This document shows, piece after piece, positions 34,922 to 44,500 of a DNA stretch of 64,000 nt; the stretch's first letter is position 1; every line of letters begins with the position of its first letter. The DNA comes from Gp1-AA122 sp035631655. Lineage in GTDB: Bacteria; Acidobacteriota; Terriglobia; Terriglobales; Acidobacteriaceae. The notes beneath the pieces were generated by a model, which made no database searches, had not been told where the DNA came from, and saw only the letters and a program-made list of their open reading frames with translations. The stretch lies in assembly GCA_035631655.1 (NCBI GenBank), contig DASQIH010000158.1, forward strand, positions 18,237 to 82,236, read 5' to 3'. A program made the translations under genes and the position numbers.

Positions 34922-35440
34922 CTAAATGAATAATTCATCCTGGGGAACGCCCATGGCCTCGCGCGAACGGCGGTTGCGACGTCGTCCCAGGAAATATTGC
35001 AGGCCTGCACTCAATCCCTGGACCAGGCCTGAGACCTGCCGGATGGGAGAAATGACTGTGTGGTGAACCATCTCGGTGGTTTCCTCGACTTTGTCGAGCG
35101 TGCGGTTGACGAGTTCGTCGGCGCGGATGACTTGCAGCCGGGTGCGGTCGATGATGTCGTTCACGGTGGCGTCGAGGCGCTGGACCTGGCTGCGCACCAG
35201 CATCGAGGTTTGACTGAGATTCTCGGCGACGAGCTCGATCTTGGGACGCAACTCCGTGAGCAGGGCATTGGCAGATTCGACCATGGGAATAGCTTTGGTC
35301 TTGACCTCCGTGCTCAGCGCTTCCACGCGCGCGCTGCTCTTGCGGACAGCGAGGTAGAGAGCAACCAGGATGCCTGCCTGGATGATTACGGCGACCGTGG
35401 TGCAAGCGATCGAGATAGTCAGCAGGAGATTATTGTCCAT
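34922..35440 (-). CDS. DUF948-like membrane-anchored coiled-coil protein
   Basis: A 172-residue protein with one N-terminal membrane helix (LLTISIACTTVAVIIQAGILVALYLAV) followed by long amphipathic helices (VEALSTEVKTKAIPMVESA, then VRSQVQRLDATVNDIIDRTR). This architecture matches DUF948 stress-associated proteins. The ATG at 35440 has GGAG eight bases upstream; a GTG at 35449 is less likely. It follows a YtxH-type gene by 56 bp on the same strand, a pairing also seen in other bacteria with general-stress loci. Confidence 0.78.
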   Translation of the reverse strand: MDNNLLLTISIACTTVAVIIQAGILVALYLAVRKSSARVEALSTEVKTKAIPMVESANALLTELRPKIELVAENLSQTSMLVRSQVQRLDATVNDIIDRTRLQVIRADELVNRTLDKVEETTEMVHHTVISPIRQVSGLVQGLSAGLQYFLGRRRNRRSREAMGVPQDELFI

Positions 35441-35496
35441 AGAGCTCACTCCGCCGGTGGCTAGCCTACTATGTCAGGCACCAGCAGAATCTCAGA

Positions 35497-35808
35497 TCAC
35501 ACATTCTTTGCGGCTTCCCCTTCCGGAGTAGTGGTCTCGCGGTACGCCTGGCGTCCAGCTTCGTAGGCGGACTTGAACTGGTCGCGCTGCTGATTCAGGA
35601 CTTCCCGGCCGCGGTCGACCCATTGCGAGGCTTGATTCCGCGCATCCTCGGCACGGCTGCGCATGTATTCGCGACCTTCTTCCGCCTTGTCGCGGATCAC
35701 CTGCCGTGTTTCGCTGCCCGAACGCGGCGCGTACAGCACACCCACCACGGCGCCTAAGCCTAATCCCGCCAGGAACCAAAGAATACTGCTGCCGTCTCGG
35801 TCCGCCAT
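35497..35808 (-). CDS. YtxH-domain protein
   Basis: A 103-residue protein with a short membrane segment (ILWFLAGLGLGAVVGVLYAP) directly followed by RSGSETRQVIRDKAEEGREY, the YtxH signature, and then a long charged helix. The ATG at 35808 is chosen because AGGAGG lies seven bases upstream. YtxH proteins are small stress-related membrane proteins of unknown mechanism. Confidence 0.85.
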   Translation of the reverse strand: MADRDGSSILWFLAGLGLGAVVGVLYAPRSGSETRQVIRDKAEEGREYMRSRAEDARNQASQWVDRGREVLNQQRDQFKSAYEAGRQAYRETTTPEGEAAKNV

Positions 35809-35997
35809 AATTAACCTCCTCAATGATTTCGACTAACCGGATGGTAGCACCCGCATTGTCGAATTACAAACCACCCAGACGGTGAATGGCGCTCCCGTCG
35901 GGCGGCGGGAGGAGATGCGCGTTGCCAGTTTTTCGATGGCAAAGTTGGGGGTTGTAGATAGCGGTGGCAGGCGAGACAATGCCAGTAGGAGGACTGT

Positions 35998-36417
35998 GTG
36001 TCCGACAGAAAATACAGACAGCCGGGCTACATGGACCGAGGCGAGGACAAGCAGAAACAGTCTCCCGAGAAGCCGGTCAGGAAGGACAACACGTTTGGTC
36101 CGCGTCCGCTACAGATGGCGGCTACACGGACCGTGTCGCGTTGTGCGCAGTGCGGTACCGTGCTGAATGCCTTGACCGAAGTCGGGCAGTGCCCGAAATG
36201 CGGCTTTGAGCTGCACTCCTGCAAACAGTGCACCCATTTCGATCCGGGGAGCCGCTTCGAATGTACTGAGCCGATCCCGGAGAGGATCGCTCGCAAGGAT
36301 GCGCGAAACAGCTGCACCTTTTACGCGATGCGCGTGATGGTGGAAAAGGAGACGTCTGCCAGCGCCATGCGCGTGGACGACGCCCGCAAGGCTTTCGAGA
36401 ACCTGTTCAAAAAGTAG
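35998..36417 (+). CDS. Zinc-ribbon protein
   Basis: A 139-residue soluble protein. The middle holds CAQCGTVLN and CPKCGFELHSCKQCTHFDPGSRFEC, which looks like one or two zinc ribbons, and a later cysteine in RNSCTFY. The N-terminal 45 residues are charged and probably disordered. The GTG start is preceded by AGGAGGA. The function is not recognisable; the arrangement resembles small acidobacterial zinc-finger proteins. Confidence 0.75.
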   Translation: MSDRKYRQPGYMDRGEDKQKQSPEKPVRKDNTFGPRPLQMAATRTVSRCAQCGTVLNALTEVGQCPKCGFELHSCKQCTHFDPGSRFECTEPIPERIARKDARNSCTFYAMRVMVEKETSASAMRVDDARKAFENLFKK

Positions 36418-36454
36418 CAACCCCAACTTGTGGTCCCCGCCCGCGGCCTCGAGT

Positions 36455-36490
36455 TTTGGTCCTTGTGTGCTCTTTGGTCCTTGTGTGCTC
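36455..36490. repeat. 18-bp direct tandem duplication
   Basis: TTTGGTCCTTGTGTGCTC occurs twice without a gap, next to the stop codon of the minus-strand SDR gene. Unlike the other arrays, its unit is 18 bp. Confidence 0.75.
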
Positions 36491-37218
36491 TAGGGTTTCT
36501 GCGTTGGCCGCAGTATCACCTCGCTGGCGAAGGACTGTGGCTTTTGCGTGGCCAGCATTCCCACTACATGAGCGACGTCTTCTGGTTGCAACATCTTGCC
36601 GGGATCTTTGCCCTCGTGCGGACTTAGTTCTGTCTGAGTGGAACCAGGGCAGATTACGGAGACGCGGATATTGTAGGTGCGCAACTCCTCGGCCACGGAG
36701 TACGTGAGTCCGTTGAGCCCCCACTTGGACGCAGCATAAGCGGCACCATTGGGCAGAGCGTTCTTGCCCGCAAGCGAAGAAATATTCACGATGTGGCCGC
36801 TCCGCGCCCGGATCATCATCGGCGCGAAACAACGGATGCAATAGTAGGCGCCACGCAGGTTGGTATTGAGCACTTGGTCCCACGACTCCGGAGCAAGATT
36901 GTGGAGCGGACCAGCAAAACCGCCGACACCGGCATTATTGACGAGCACGTCGAGTCGGCCGAGGGAGCTGTCCAACCGGGCAGCGACGGCTTCGACAGAA
37001 CGGAGATCCGTGACGTCACACTGGGCGACCTCGGCTTGAGCCCCGATCCTGGCAATGGCTTCTGCGGTAGCCTCCAGGGGTGGACGCGAGCGCCCGCAGA
37101 GCACTACGACAGCGCCCAATTCGGCTAGCTTCCGGGCGATGGCAGCGCCAATCCCGCGTCCGGCGCCGGTTATGACCGCTACTTGTCCTGCCAAAGGCGC
37201 CTGGCTGGAATTGCTCAT
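36490..37218 (-). CDS. Short-chain dehydrogenase/reductase
   Basis: A 242-residue SDR oxidoreductase. The cofactor motif is VITGAGRGIGAAIARKL and the structural NAG is in VLVNNAGVGGFAG. The catalytic Ser/Tyr/Lys are in IVNISSLAG and AYAASKWGLNG. An arginine after the glycine motif (CGRSR) suggests NADPH preference. Similar to 3-oxoacyl-ACP reductases, but no fatty-acid genes adjoin it and the substrate is unknown. Confidence 0.88.
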   Translation of the reverse strand: MSNSSQAPLAGQVAVITGAGRGIGAAIARKLAELGAVVVLCGRSRPPLEATAEAIARIGAQAEVAQCDVTDLRSVEAVAARLDSSLGRLDVLVNNAGVGGFAGPLHNLAPESWDQVLNTNLRGAYYCIRCFAPMMIRARSGHIVNISSLAGKNALPNGAAYAASKWGLNGLTYSVAEELRTYNIRVSVICPGSTQTELSPHEGKDPGKMLQPEDVAHVVGMLATQKPQSFASEVILRPTQKP

Positions 37219-37508
37219 GAGCTAAGTACCTCCCGCGCCCATCCGGGCACACCATCGGAAAAAACCGATTTTTGCATCTTAAACAAAAAGGGAACTCTGT
37301 GCTGGCAAGTGGCTTGCCTTGAGCAAGGTACATACTTATAATCCGGCACACCGGAAACTTGCCTTTCGCTGCCATCAGTTTACGGGCAGATTCCGGAACC
37401 TGTCGCGTGGGCAGTAGCAGCGCCCATGTTGCCAAAATTCCGGGCGTGCTGAGCTTGGGTTGCCTGGATAGCGTCGTTGTTTCCCGAAAGTCTCACAGGA
37501 GCATACGA

Positions 37509-38831
37509 ATGAAGAAAACGCTACTGACGATTGTGCTTGTGTTCGCTGGGGTGGCAGTCAACCAGGTGTCAGCGCAGACGCAGGCGCAGCCGGCCGCTCC
37601 GCAGCAGCCCGCGACGCAGCCGCCCGCACCAGCCGGGCAACCGGCGGCGCCGGCGCAACAGAAGAAAGAAATCAAAGATCCGGCTGAATATAATGCCTAT
37701 GTCGGAGCGGTTCAGCAAACCGATCCCGCCGCCAAGATCAGCGGGCTGGAAGCGTTCCTGCAGCAATACCCCAATAGTGTGATGAAGGAAGACGCACTGG
37801 AACTGCTGATGGTGGCATACCAGCAGACCGGGAACAACGCCAAGATGGCGGACACGGCACAACGGCTGCTGCAAGTAAATCCCAATAACGTACGCGCTCT
37901 GGCGCTTCTGGCCTACAGCAACCGTGCCGCGCAGAAATGGGCCGACGCGGGAAAATATGCCATCCAGGGGCTGCAAGCCATGCCCCACATGCAGAAGGGC
38001 GAAGGAGTGTCCGATGCCGATTTTGAAAAACAGAAGACCCAATTGACCGCGCTGCTGAACAGCGTGGCAGGATTTTCGGCACTACAGTTGAAGGATTATG
38101 CGACTGCGCAAAAGTACTTGCGTGCGGCGGTGGAGGCCGATCCTAACAATCTGGAGAATGTCTATCCTCTCGCTCTGGCCTATCTGACAGCCACTCCTCC
38201 CGACGACGTCAACGGATTGTTCTTTATCGCGCGGGCCGCCAACTTAGCCAAGGATCCTGCAGGCAAGGACCAGATCACGAAGTTTGGCGCCAGCCGCTAC
38301 CGCAAGTATCACGGCTCGGACCAGGGCTGGAGCGACCTGTTAGCGATGACGGCCACCACTCCTTTGCCGCCAGCCGGGTTCACGATTACTCAGTACGTCC
38401 CTCCCACACCCAAGCAGCAGGCGCATGATCTGGTTACCAGCAAGGCTCCCAAAGACATGAGCTTTGCCGAATGGGAGCTGGTGCTGTCCGCAGGTGATCC
38501 TGAGGACGCTGACAAGGTGTGGAACGCCATTAAGGGGGTCTCATTGCAGATGGAGGGGCAAGTTATAAAGGTTTCTTCAACCAAGTTGGAAATTGCTGCC
38601 AGCCAGGACGACATCGAGCAGAAACGGGCCGACATCATCTTGAATATGAGTGGGACGATCCCGCCACGCTTGATGCCAAAAGAGGGAGCCACCCTCGATT
38701 TTGAAGGAGTGCCGGTTTCCTACACCCCGAGTCCGTTTGTAATGACCATGGAGAAGGGTGCTCTGCTGACAAAGGCTGCTCCTCCGGCGAAAAAGAAACC
38801 GCCTGTCCGCCGGCGCAAGCCTGCGGCTTAA
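37509..38831 (+). CDS. Secreted TPR-type protein
   Basis: A 440-residue exported protein: signal peptide (MKKTLLTIVLVFAGVAVNQVSA), a Gln/Pro/Ala-rich linker, then tetratricopeptide-like helices (YVGAVQQTDPAAKISGLEAF, then MVAYQQTGNNAKMADTAQRL and ALAYSNRAAQKWADAGKYAI). The C-terminus is a Lys/Pro/Arg tail (KKKPPVRRRKP). The ATG at 37509 is preferred over an upstream start because it begins the signal peptide and follows CAGGAG. A periplasmic adaptor role is plausible but not shown. Confidence 0.8.
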   Translation: MKKTLLTIVLVFAGVAVNQVSAQTQAQPAAPQQPATQPPAPAGQPAAPAQQKKEIKDPAEYNAYVGAVQQTDPAAKISGLEAFLQQYPNSVMKEDALELLMVAYQQTGNNAKMADTAQRLLQVNPNNVRALALLAYSNRAAQKWADAGKYAIQGLQAMPHMQKGEGVSDADFEKQKTQLTALLNSVAGFSALQLKDYATAQKYLRAAVEADPNNLENVYPLALAYLTATPPDDVNGLFFIARAANLAKDPAGKDQITKFGASRYRKYHGSDQGWSDLLAMTATTPLPPAGFTITQYVPPTPKQQAHDLVTSKAPKDMSFAEWELVLSAGDPEDADKVWNAIKGVSLQMEGQVIKVSSTKLEIAASQDDIEQKRADIILNMSGTIPPRLMPKEGATLDFEGVPVSYTPSPFVMTMEKGALLTKAAPPAKKKPPVRRRKPAA

Positions 38832-38856
38832 TAGGCAAGCACAAAGCATGCAAACA

Positions 38857-38881
38857 GGCAGCCGACCTCGGCTGCCTTTTT
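38857..38881 (+). terminator. Rho-independent terminator
   Basis: GGCAGCCG-ACCT-CGGCTGCC, an 8-bp stem with a 4-base loop, followed by five T, 25 bp after the TPR gene. Confidence 0.88.
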
Positions 38882-38968
38882 ACGTTGGCAAATGGCCGCC
38901 TTTACGGAAGTGTAGGGCAGCGTATGATGCGCCTGTTCGCTCCAGTCCGCGTTTAAGAGGAATCCACT

Positions 38969-39400
38969 ATGAAAATACGGCATGGGCTCGTTGTGGGTCT
39001 GGTGTTATTTGCTGTTTCGGCGATTGCTCAGGAGCACTTCTCAGAAGGTCCGGTCTGGCGCGTAACTTTGGTGAAAGTCAAACCGGCACAGATGGACGCC
39101 TACCTCGCAAGTTTGCGCCAGGCAAGCAAGCCTCTACTCGATGAGGAAAAACGCCAGGGGATAATTGCCGACTACAAAGTATTTCTTAAGGAGACGCAAG
39201 AGAGCCCGCACGATTGGGATCTCGCTCTGGCAGTCCAGTACAAGAACCACGCCGCCATGGACGGCGCAACCGCCAAGGCAGAAGCCATTCGGGACAAGAT
39301 CCTGGGAGGTAAACAACCAGCACAGCAGATAGCGGAAAAGCGGGTTGAGATCCGCGAAATCGTGAGCTCGACTCTGTTGCAGGAAATCCTTCTCAAGTGA
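38969..39400 (+). CDS. Small secreted protein
   Basis: A 143-residue exported protein with a signal peptide (MKIRHGLVVGLVLFAVSAIA). The mature part (VWRVTLVKVKPAQMDAYLAS, then LALAVQYKNHAAMD) has the look of a dimeric alpha/beta-barrel (ABM/NIPSNAP-like) fold, but this is a judgement from pattern only. The start follows AAGAGGAATCCACT. No partner gene is visible. Confidence 0.7.
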   Translation: MKIRHGLVVGLVLFAVSAIAQEHFSEGPVWRVTLVKVKPAQMDAYLASLRQASKPLLDEEKRQGIIADYKVFLKETQESPHDWDLALAVQYKNHAAMDGATAKAEAIRDKILGGKQPAQQIAEKRVEIREIVSSTLLQEILLK

Positions 39401-39467
39401 ATCATGCAGGTCGATCTGCGTCCGAGGTCCCATTTGGGCCAGTGAAGGGGGATTTTCAAGAAGATGA

Positions 39468-39746
39468 CTAACGCGCAATCTTTCTGTCCAGGGTCATGGG
39501 CCGGGCGCTGCGGGGCGGTCGCCGGACGCCGTCACGCAATTGCCGAACATCAATTTTCAGCTCCGAGATAGTGCGGCTCAGGGTGTTGCGATGCATGCCC
39601 AATTCGCGGGCAGCCCGGCACTGGTTGCCCTTGTTTTCTTGAAGCACCGTCAGAATAAACTTCTTCTTAAACTCGCGAACGGCCTCGGAATAGAGGATGT
39701 TGCTCTTGTACATCTGCATGATTAATGCTTCGAGCTGATCTTTCAC
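39468..39746 (-). CDS. Fis-type helix-turn-helix protein
   Basis: A 92-residue protein whose residues 22-65 (AVREFKKKFILTVLQENKGN, then RAARELGMHRNTLSRTISEL) form a Fis/NtrC-type DNA-binding domain without an ATPase domain. The GTG start has GAGGG upstream. The C-terminal 25 residues are basic. It lies downstream of cvpA and purC on the same strand. It may be a nucleoid or local regulator; the target is unknown. Confidence 0.85.
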   Translation of the reverse strand: MKDQLEALIMQMYKSNILYSEAVREFKKKFILTVLQENKGNQCRAARELGMHRNTLSRTISELKIDVRQLRDGVRRPPRSARPMTLDRKIAR

Positions 39747-39802
39747 GGCGTCCCTCTTTCTTTAATAGGAGGCAGGCCAGCGTATAAAGTCGTTCCTGCG
39801 CC

Positions 39803-40360
39803 TCAGTGCCCTCCGGACTTGGCCGCGGGCGGCGGCTGATGCGGTTGTTGGTGAGCGTTGCGCAATATATCCAGCCCCTGGAAAAAGCGTGCCCGCAACT
39901 CTGACGGCGCTACCCAGATGGCCGCACGTCCCACCACTAGAAAATACGGTGCCAGCTCTGATCCCGTTAACAGACGCGAGTTGGGTGCGAACGAGGTCAT
40001 GCCCACTAAAAGCACGGCCACGATCAAAGAGCCGCGCAATACTCCAAAAGCCGCACCCAGGAAGCGGTCGAACCAGCTGAGACCCGCTTCCTTCATGGCC
40101 CAGCGAGCAACTCGGGCAATTACTCCCGCCGCGATCACGACTGCTAGAAAAATAACGAAGAAGCCGGTGATCTCGCCTGCCCAAACATTTTTCACGTACG
40201 AGCCTAGCCAGTCTCCGATGCGGTGGTATTGCCAAGATGCAAGCAGGTAACCAAGAACCGCTCCTGCCAGCGAAATCAACTCGAAAAAGAATCCCTGGGA
40301 TGCAGCCATTACTACCGAAAGCAGAATGGCCCCTACAATGATCCAATCCACGACGTTCAT
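39803..40360 (-). CDS. CvpA-family membrane protein
   Basis: A 185-residue protein with four hydrophobic segments, starting VVDWIIVGAILLSVVMAASQ and LISLAGAVLGYLLASW, with the family FDRFLGAAFGVLRGSLIVAVL motif in the middle. CvpA was named for colicin V production; in most bacteria it is an inner-membrane protein linked to purine loci and envelope stress. It lies 27 bp after purC, the same link with purine synthesis. The C-terminus is proline-rich. Confidence 0.88.
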   Translation of the reverse strand: MNVVDWIIVGAILLSVVMAASQGFFFELISLAGAVLGYLLASWQYHRIGDWLGSYVKNVWAGEITGFFVIFLAVVIAAGVIARVARWAMKEAGLSWFDRFLGAAFGVLRGSLIVAVLLVGMTSFAPNSRLLTGSELAPYFLVVGRAAIWVAPSELRARFFQGLDILRNAHQQPHQPPPAAKSGGH

Positions 40361-40387
40361 GGCGCTTGCTCAAGAACGCTTTCGAAG

Positions 40388-41299
40388 CTACACATTCAGC
40401 TCTCGTCCGGTAAGCTGACGGTAGGCTTCAAGGTACTTCTCGCTGGTGCGGAGAGCCACCTCGGCCGGAAGAGCGGGGGCAGGAGGCTGCTTGTTCCAGC
40501 GAATTTCTTCCAGGTAATCACGAACGTATTGCTTGTCGTACGAGTCCTGAGCCTTTCCTGGCTGATACTTATCAGCTGGCCAGAAACGCGAAGAATCCGG
40601 GGTGAGCACTTCGTCGGCTAGGGTGATGCCTGCCGCGGTGCGGCCGAATTCAAATTTGGTGTCGGCGATGATGATGCCACGTTGCCGAGCGTAGTCGGCA
40701 GCTTTCTTGTAGAGCCTCAGGCTGACGTCTCGAAGCCGGCGGCTCTGTTCGGGAGCTACGATGTTGCACATCTCTTCAAAGGAAATGTTTACGTCATGGC
40801 CGCTAGTAGCCTTGGTTGCCGGGGTGAAGATGGGCTCTGGCAGTTGCTCAGATTCCCGCAGTCCCGCCGGAAGAGGGATGCCACAGACTTTTCCTATGCT
40901 CTTGTATTCCTTCCAGCCGGAGCCGGAGAGATAGCCCCGCACCACGCATTCCACCGGAAACATATCGCCACGCACCACCATCATGGAACGGCCGCGTAGT
41001 TGGTCGGCATATTTCCTCACCGCGGCCGGGTAGCGGTTGACATCGGTGGTGACCAGGTGGTTAGGGACAATATCCTTCAGATAATCGAACCAGAAACGGG
41101 AAATTTGAGTGAGAACCTGGCCTTTGTGGGGGATTCCCGTGGCCAGCACATAGTCAAAAGCGGAGATACGATCTGTGGCCACAAACAGGAGGTGCTCGTT
41201 ATCCAGTTGGTACACATCCCGAACCTTGCCGCTGGCATAAAGTTCAAGTTCCGGGAAGTCGGTTTGTAAGAGTACGGAATCGAGTAGGCGGGTCGTCAT
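40388..41299 (-). CDS. purC: SAICAR synthase (phosphoribosylaminoimidazole-succinocarboxamide synthase)
   Basis: Joins CAIR with aspartate in purine synthesis, using ATP. Visible: ASGKVRDVYQLDNEHLLFVA, the substrate loop TDRISAFDYVL, VVRGYLSGSGWKEYK and DEVLTPDSSRFWPADKYQPG. About 303 residues, the longer yeast-like form. The ATG at 41299 is chosen because the -10 box lies only 32 bp upstream; the frame itself extends further to 41359 and would include the promoter. Confidence 0.95.
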   Translation of the reverse strand: MTTRLLDSVLLQTDFPELELYASGKVRDVYQLDNEHLLFVATDRISAFDYVLATGIPHKGQVLTQISRFWFDYLKDIVPNHLVTTDVNRYPAAVRKYADQLRGRSMMVVRGDMFPVECVVRGYLSGSGWKEYKSIGKVCGIPLPAGLRESEQLPEPIFTPATKATSGHDVNISFEEMCNIVAPEQSRRLRDVSLRLYKKAADYARQRGIIIADTKFEFGRTAAGITLADEVLTPDSSRFWPADKYQPGKAQDSYDKQYVRDYLEEIRWNKQPPAPALPAEVALRTSEKYLEAYRQLTGRELNV

Positions 41300-41331
41300 G
41301 ATCAAAATTCTATCGTGAAGAAGCGTGGCGT

Positions 41332-41359
41332 ATTCTAGCCGCCCCAAAATTTTTGTCAA
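41332..41359 (-). promoter_or_regulatory. Sigma-70 promoter of purC
   Basis: On the minus strand: a perfect TTGACA (41354-41359), a 16-bp spacer and TAGAAT (41332-41337). The untranslated leader would be about 25 bases. Confidence 0.78.
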
Positions 41360-41583
41360 TGTCCTACGTCACAGCGTTCGGTAAGGACTGGAACGGCAAC
41401 CAGGGAAGATGTTGACAGAAATCCTGTCCCGTGAAAAGGCGCTAGCAGCAAGGGTTTCCGGGACCCTGGCTTTGTGGAAAACCTGAGGAAGGCTGTGCAT
41501 TTTTTGGCGGCGCCGTAAGAAGGTCGTGCTACGACATAAATGCCGAGACTCTTTCGGCCGCTCCGAGATGTAAGGTGACGCGC

Positions 41584-44500
41584 TTAGGCGGTTGCCCCAA
41601 AGCGAACCGAAACCAGTTTTGACACCCCGGGCTCCTGCATGGTGACTCCATACATAACCGGTGCAATGCTCATCGTCTTCCTGCTATGGGTGATGAGCAC
41701 AAACTGGGTCTGCACACTCATCTCCTTGACCAAATCGGTGAAACGGCCAATATTCGCCTCGTCGAGCGGAGCGTCCACCTCGTCCAGGATACAGAACGGG
41801 CTGGGTTGATACTGGAAGATGCCGACCAGCAACGCGAGCGCGGTAAGCGCCTTCTCGCCGCCGGAGAGCAGAAGTACATTTTGCAGCTTCTTGCCGGGAG
41901 GCGAGGCGACCACGTCGATGCCGCTTTCCGCGCTGTTCTCCTGATCCGTCAACCGCATGAAGGCATGGCCTCCGCCAAACAACTTCTGGAAGGTCTTCTG
42001 GAAGTTTTCGTTGATTTTGGCGAAAGCTTCTTCGAACTTCTGACGAGTAACGGTGTCGATTTCTTTAATGGTCGCAACGGTATTCTCGATGGACTCCAGC
42101 AAATCTTTGCGTTGGGTCTCCAGAAACTGATGGCGTTCAGCGGTTTCCTTGTATTCCTCGAGCGCCATCATGTTGACCGGGCCCATCGCCTCCAGGCGGT
42201 TGCGCATCTCGCGATAGAGCGCATCTTCCTGCATGAGCAGTTCGCCGGAAACCCTCTGCACGCTGGTGTCGGCCATCAAATCTTGGCGTTGCATACCGAG
42301 CTCATTGAGGCAGGTCTCGCCCATGTACTGGGCGTCGGACTGCAGCTTGGCGGCTGCGGCCGAAAGTTCACCACGCCGATCCCGGGCGTGATCCAGCAAC
42401 TGGCGAGCACTGCGCGCAGCCTCCTCGATTTCCGCGAGCCGCGCTCGAACTTGTTCCGACTCGAACTGCAGCAGGCTCTCGCGCACATCTGAGGCTTGGC
42501 GCTCGGCTTCGAGGGCCACCACGTGCTCGGCCAGTTGCTGGTTCTCAGTTTCGCGCTGCAGCTTCTCGGCAAGAGAGGACTCGAACTGAGCTTGAAGCGC
42601 TCGTTGCCGCTCCGACATTTCTGCCACCAACCCTTCAATTCGCTGGAGAACAGCGGCTGCGGCGCGATGGCGTTCCTCGAGTGTGGCAACCTTCGCGATG
42701 TGTTGCGAGACATTCTGGGCGGCTGCATCGCGGCGCTCGCGCTGGGAAACTAATGCGACCTGAGCCGCGGCGGTCTGCTGTTCCAGTTCCGTACGGCGGG
42801 TCTCCAGAGTAGCGATTGCCGTCTGGCGAGCCTCAATACAAACCTGCTGCTCAGCTCGATCTGAGGCCAGACGCTGTAGTTCCTGGCTGGCTATCCCGAG
42901 ACGCTCATTAATCCGGGACATTTCGGCATCCAGTTGCTGAAGCATGTGGCCGGAAGTCATCGCCTGCTTCTCGGCATCACGCTGCTCGAGTTCCAGGCGT
43001 TCCAGCAGGGAAGTGAGCTCCGCAATTTCCCGCCCCGAAGTGAGAACCCGGTGTTCTTCCGTGCGCAAAGCTCCTTCCAGATCAGCGAGTATGCGCAACA
43101 CGTCCCGCAACTCGCGCTTCATGGAAAGCGGGCCTTCGGCGCGTTGCTTGCCTCCAGTGACAGTGACGTTATGAAAGCATTCGCCCGATTGGGCCGAGAG
43201 GAAAAAAGCGTCTGGGTTTTCTAATGCAAGGTCGCGGCCGACGCCTGAATCGGGGACAATGTAGCCATCACGCAGCTTGGGCAGGACCACCTCGAGAGAC
43301 TTGCCAAAACCATTGAGCACGCGAATGCAGTTCCTCAAAGGAACGATCGGATGACTAGGCAAAGTGGCGTGCGCGTTCTCATCGACCACAAAGGAGAACT
43401 TTGCCTGCGCATCATTCGGGTGTACCAGGAACGTCGCGCGTCCGTCCACGTCGCTGCGTAGCAGCCGAAGACCCTCATCGGCTGCATCCCAAGACTTGAC
43501 GACGACGTAATTGAGTTCGTCGCGCAGGAAATCCTCGACCACTCCTTCATACCGCGATTCCACTTCCAGGAAATCGGCTAAAACGCCGGCTGGCGCCAAT
43601 CCACCCTGCATCACGCCCGACTGAAACAGGCGCCGGACGGATTCGGTGGAATAGCCGTGCTCGGCAATGACTGCTTCCAGCGAGCCTTTCTTCCCCAGAG
43701 CGGTGGCGTACTCCGCGCGCAGCCCGTCGAGGCGACGTTTGGATTCAGTTTCAGCAAGGCGCTTGGAATCAAGCACGTCTCGCACTCTGCCGATCTCTTG
43801 CGTCACCCCTGCAAGTCGCTGGGAGACGGATTCGAACTCGAGCGCAAGCTGGCCTCTCTGGCCACCAAAGGCGAGCACCTGTGAATTGGACGCCGCGATT
43901 TCGGTTTCGAGACGATTGCTCTCACGTTCTACGGCAGCCAGACGCTCTTCTGCCTGGGTGAGCTGATTGCGGAGACTGGCCGCGGCAGCTACGATTTCCA
44001 TGATGCCGACACGAGTGTCCTCCTGCTGACGCTCCAGTTCCGCCAGACCGGCGACGGCGATCGCGGCTTCTTGCTGCGAGAAAGCACGTTCCTGCTGGGC
44101 GGCAGCTAGGTCCGCGGCCGCGGAGTCCAGAACCTGGCGGGTGGAATCCAACTCCGTCTGCAGGCTCGCCAGCTTGAACGAAACCTGGGTCAACTCAGCT
44201 TCAGAATTGGAGGCCCGCACTACCAGTTCCTGGCAACGCTCTTCGTTATGACGGCGCTGCGCTCGCGCCCGGTCCATCTCAAGCGCGATGGAAGCCATGC
44301 GCTCTCGGTTCTGCCGCAACTCAGTCTCGATGGAATACCCGCGCTGGGTGCGCTCATTGTGCTCGGACTCGAGCTGCTGCACGATTTCGGTCTGGCTGCG
44401 CATCTCTTCCGAAACGGCGTTCAGTTGTTCATCGAGATGTGCACTTTCCTGGTCGAGTTGCGCGAACTTGCTGGCCAGTACCAGGCGGAGCTTGGCCCGC

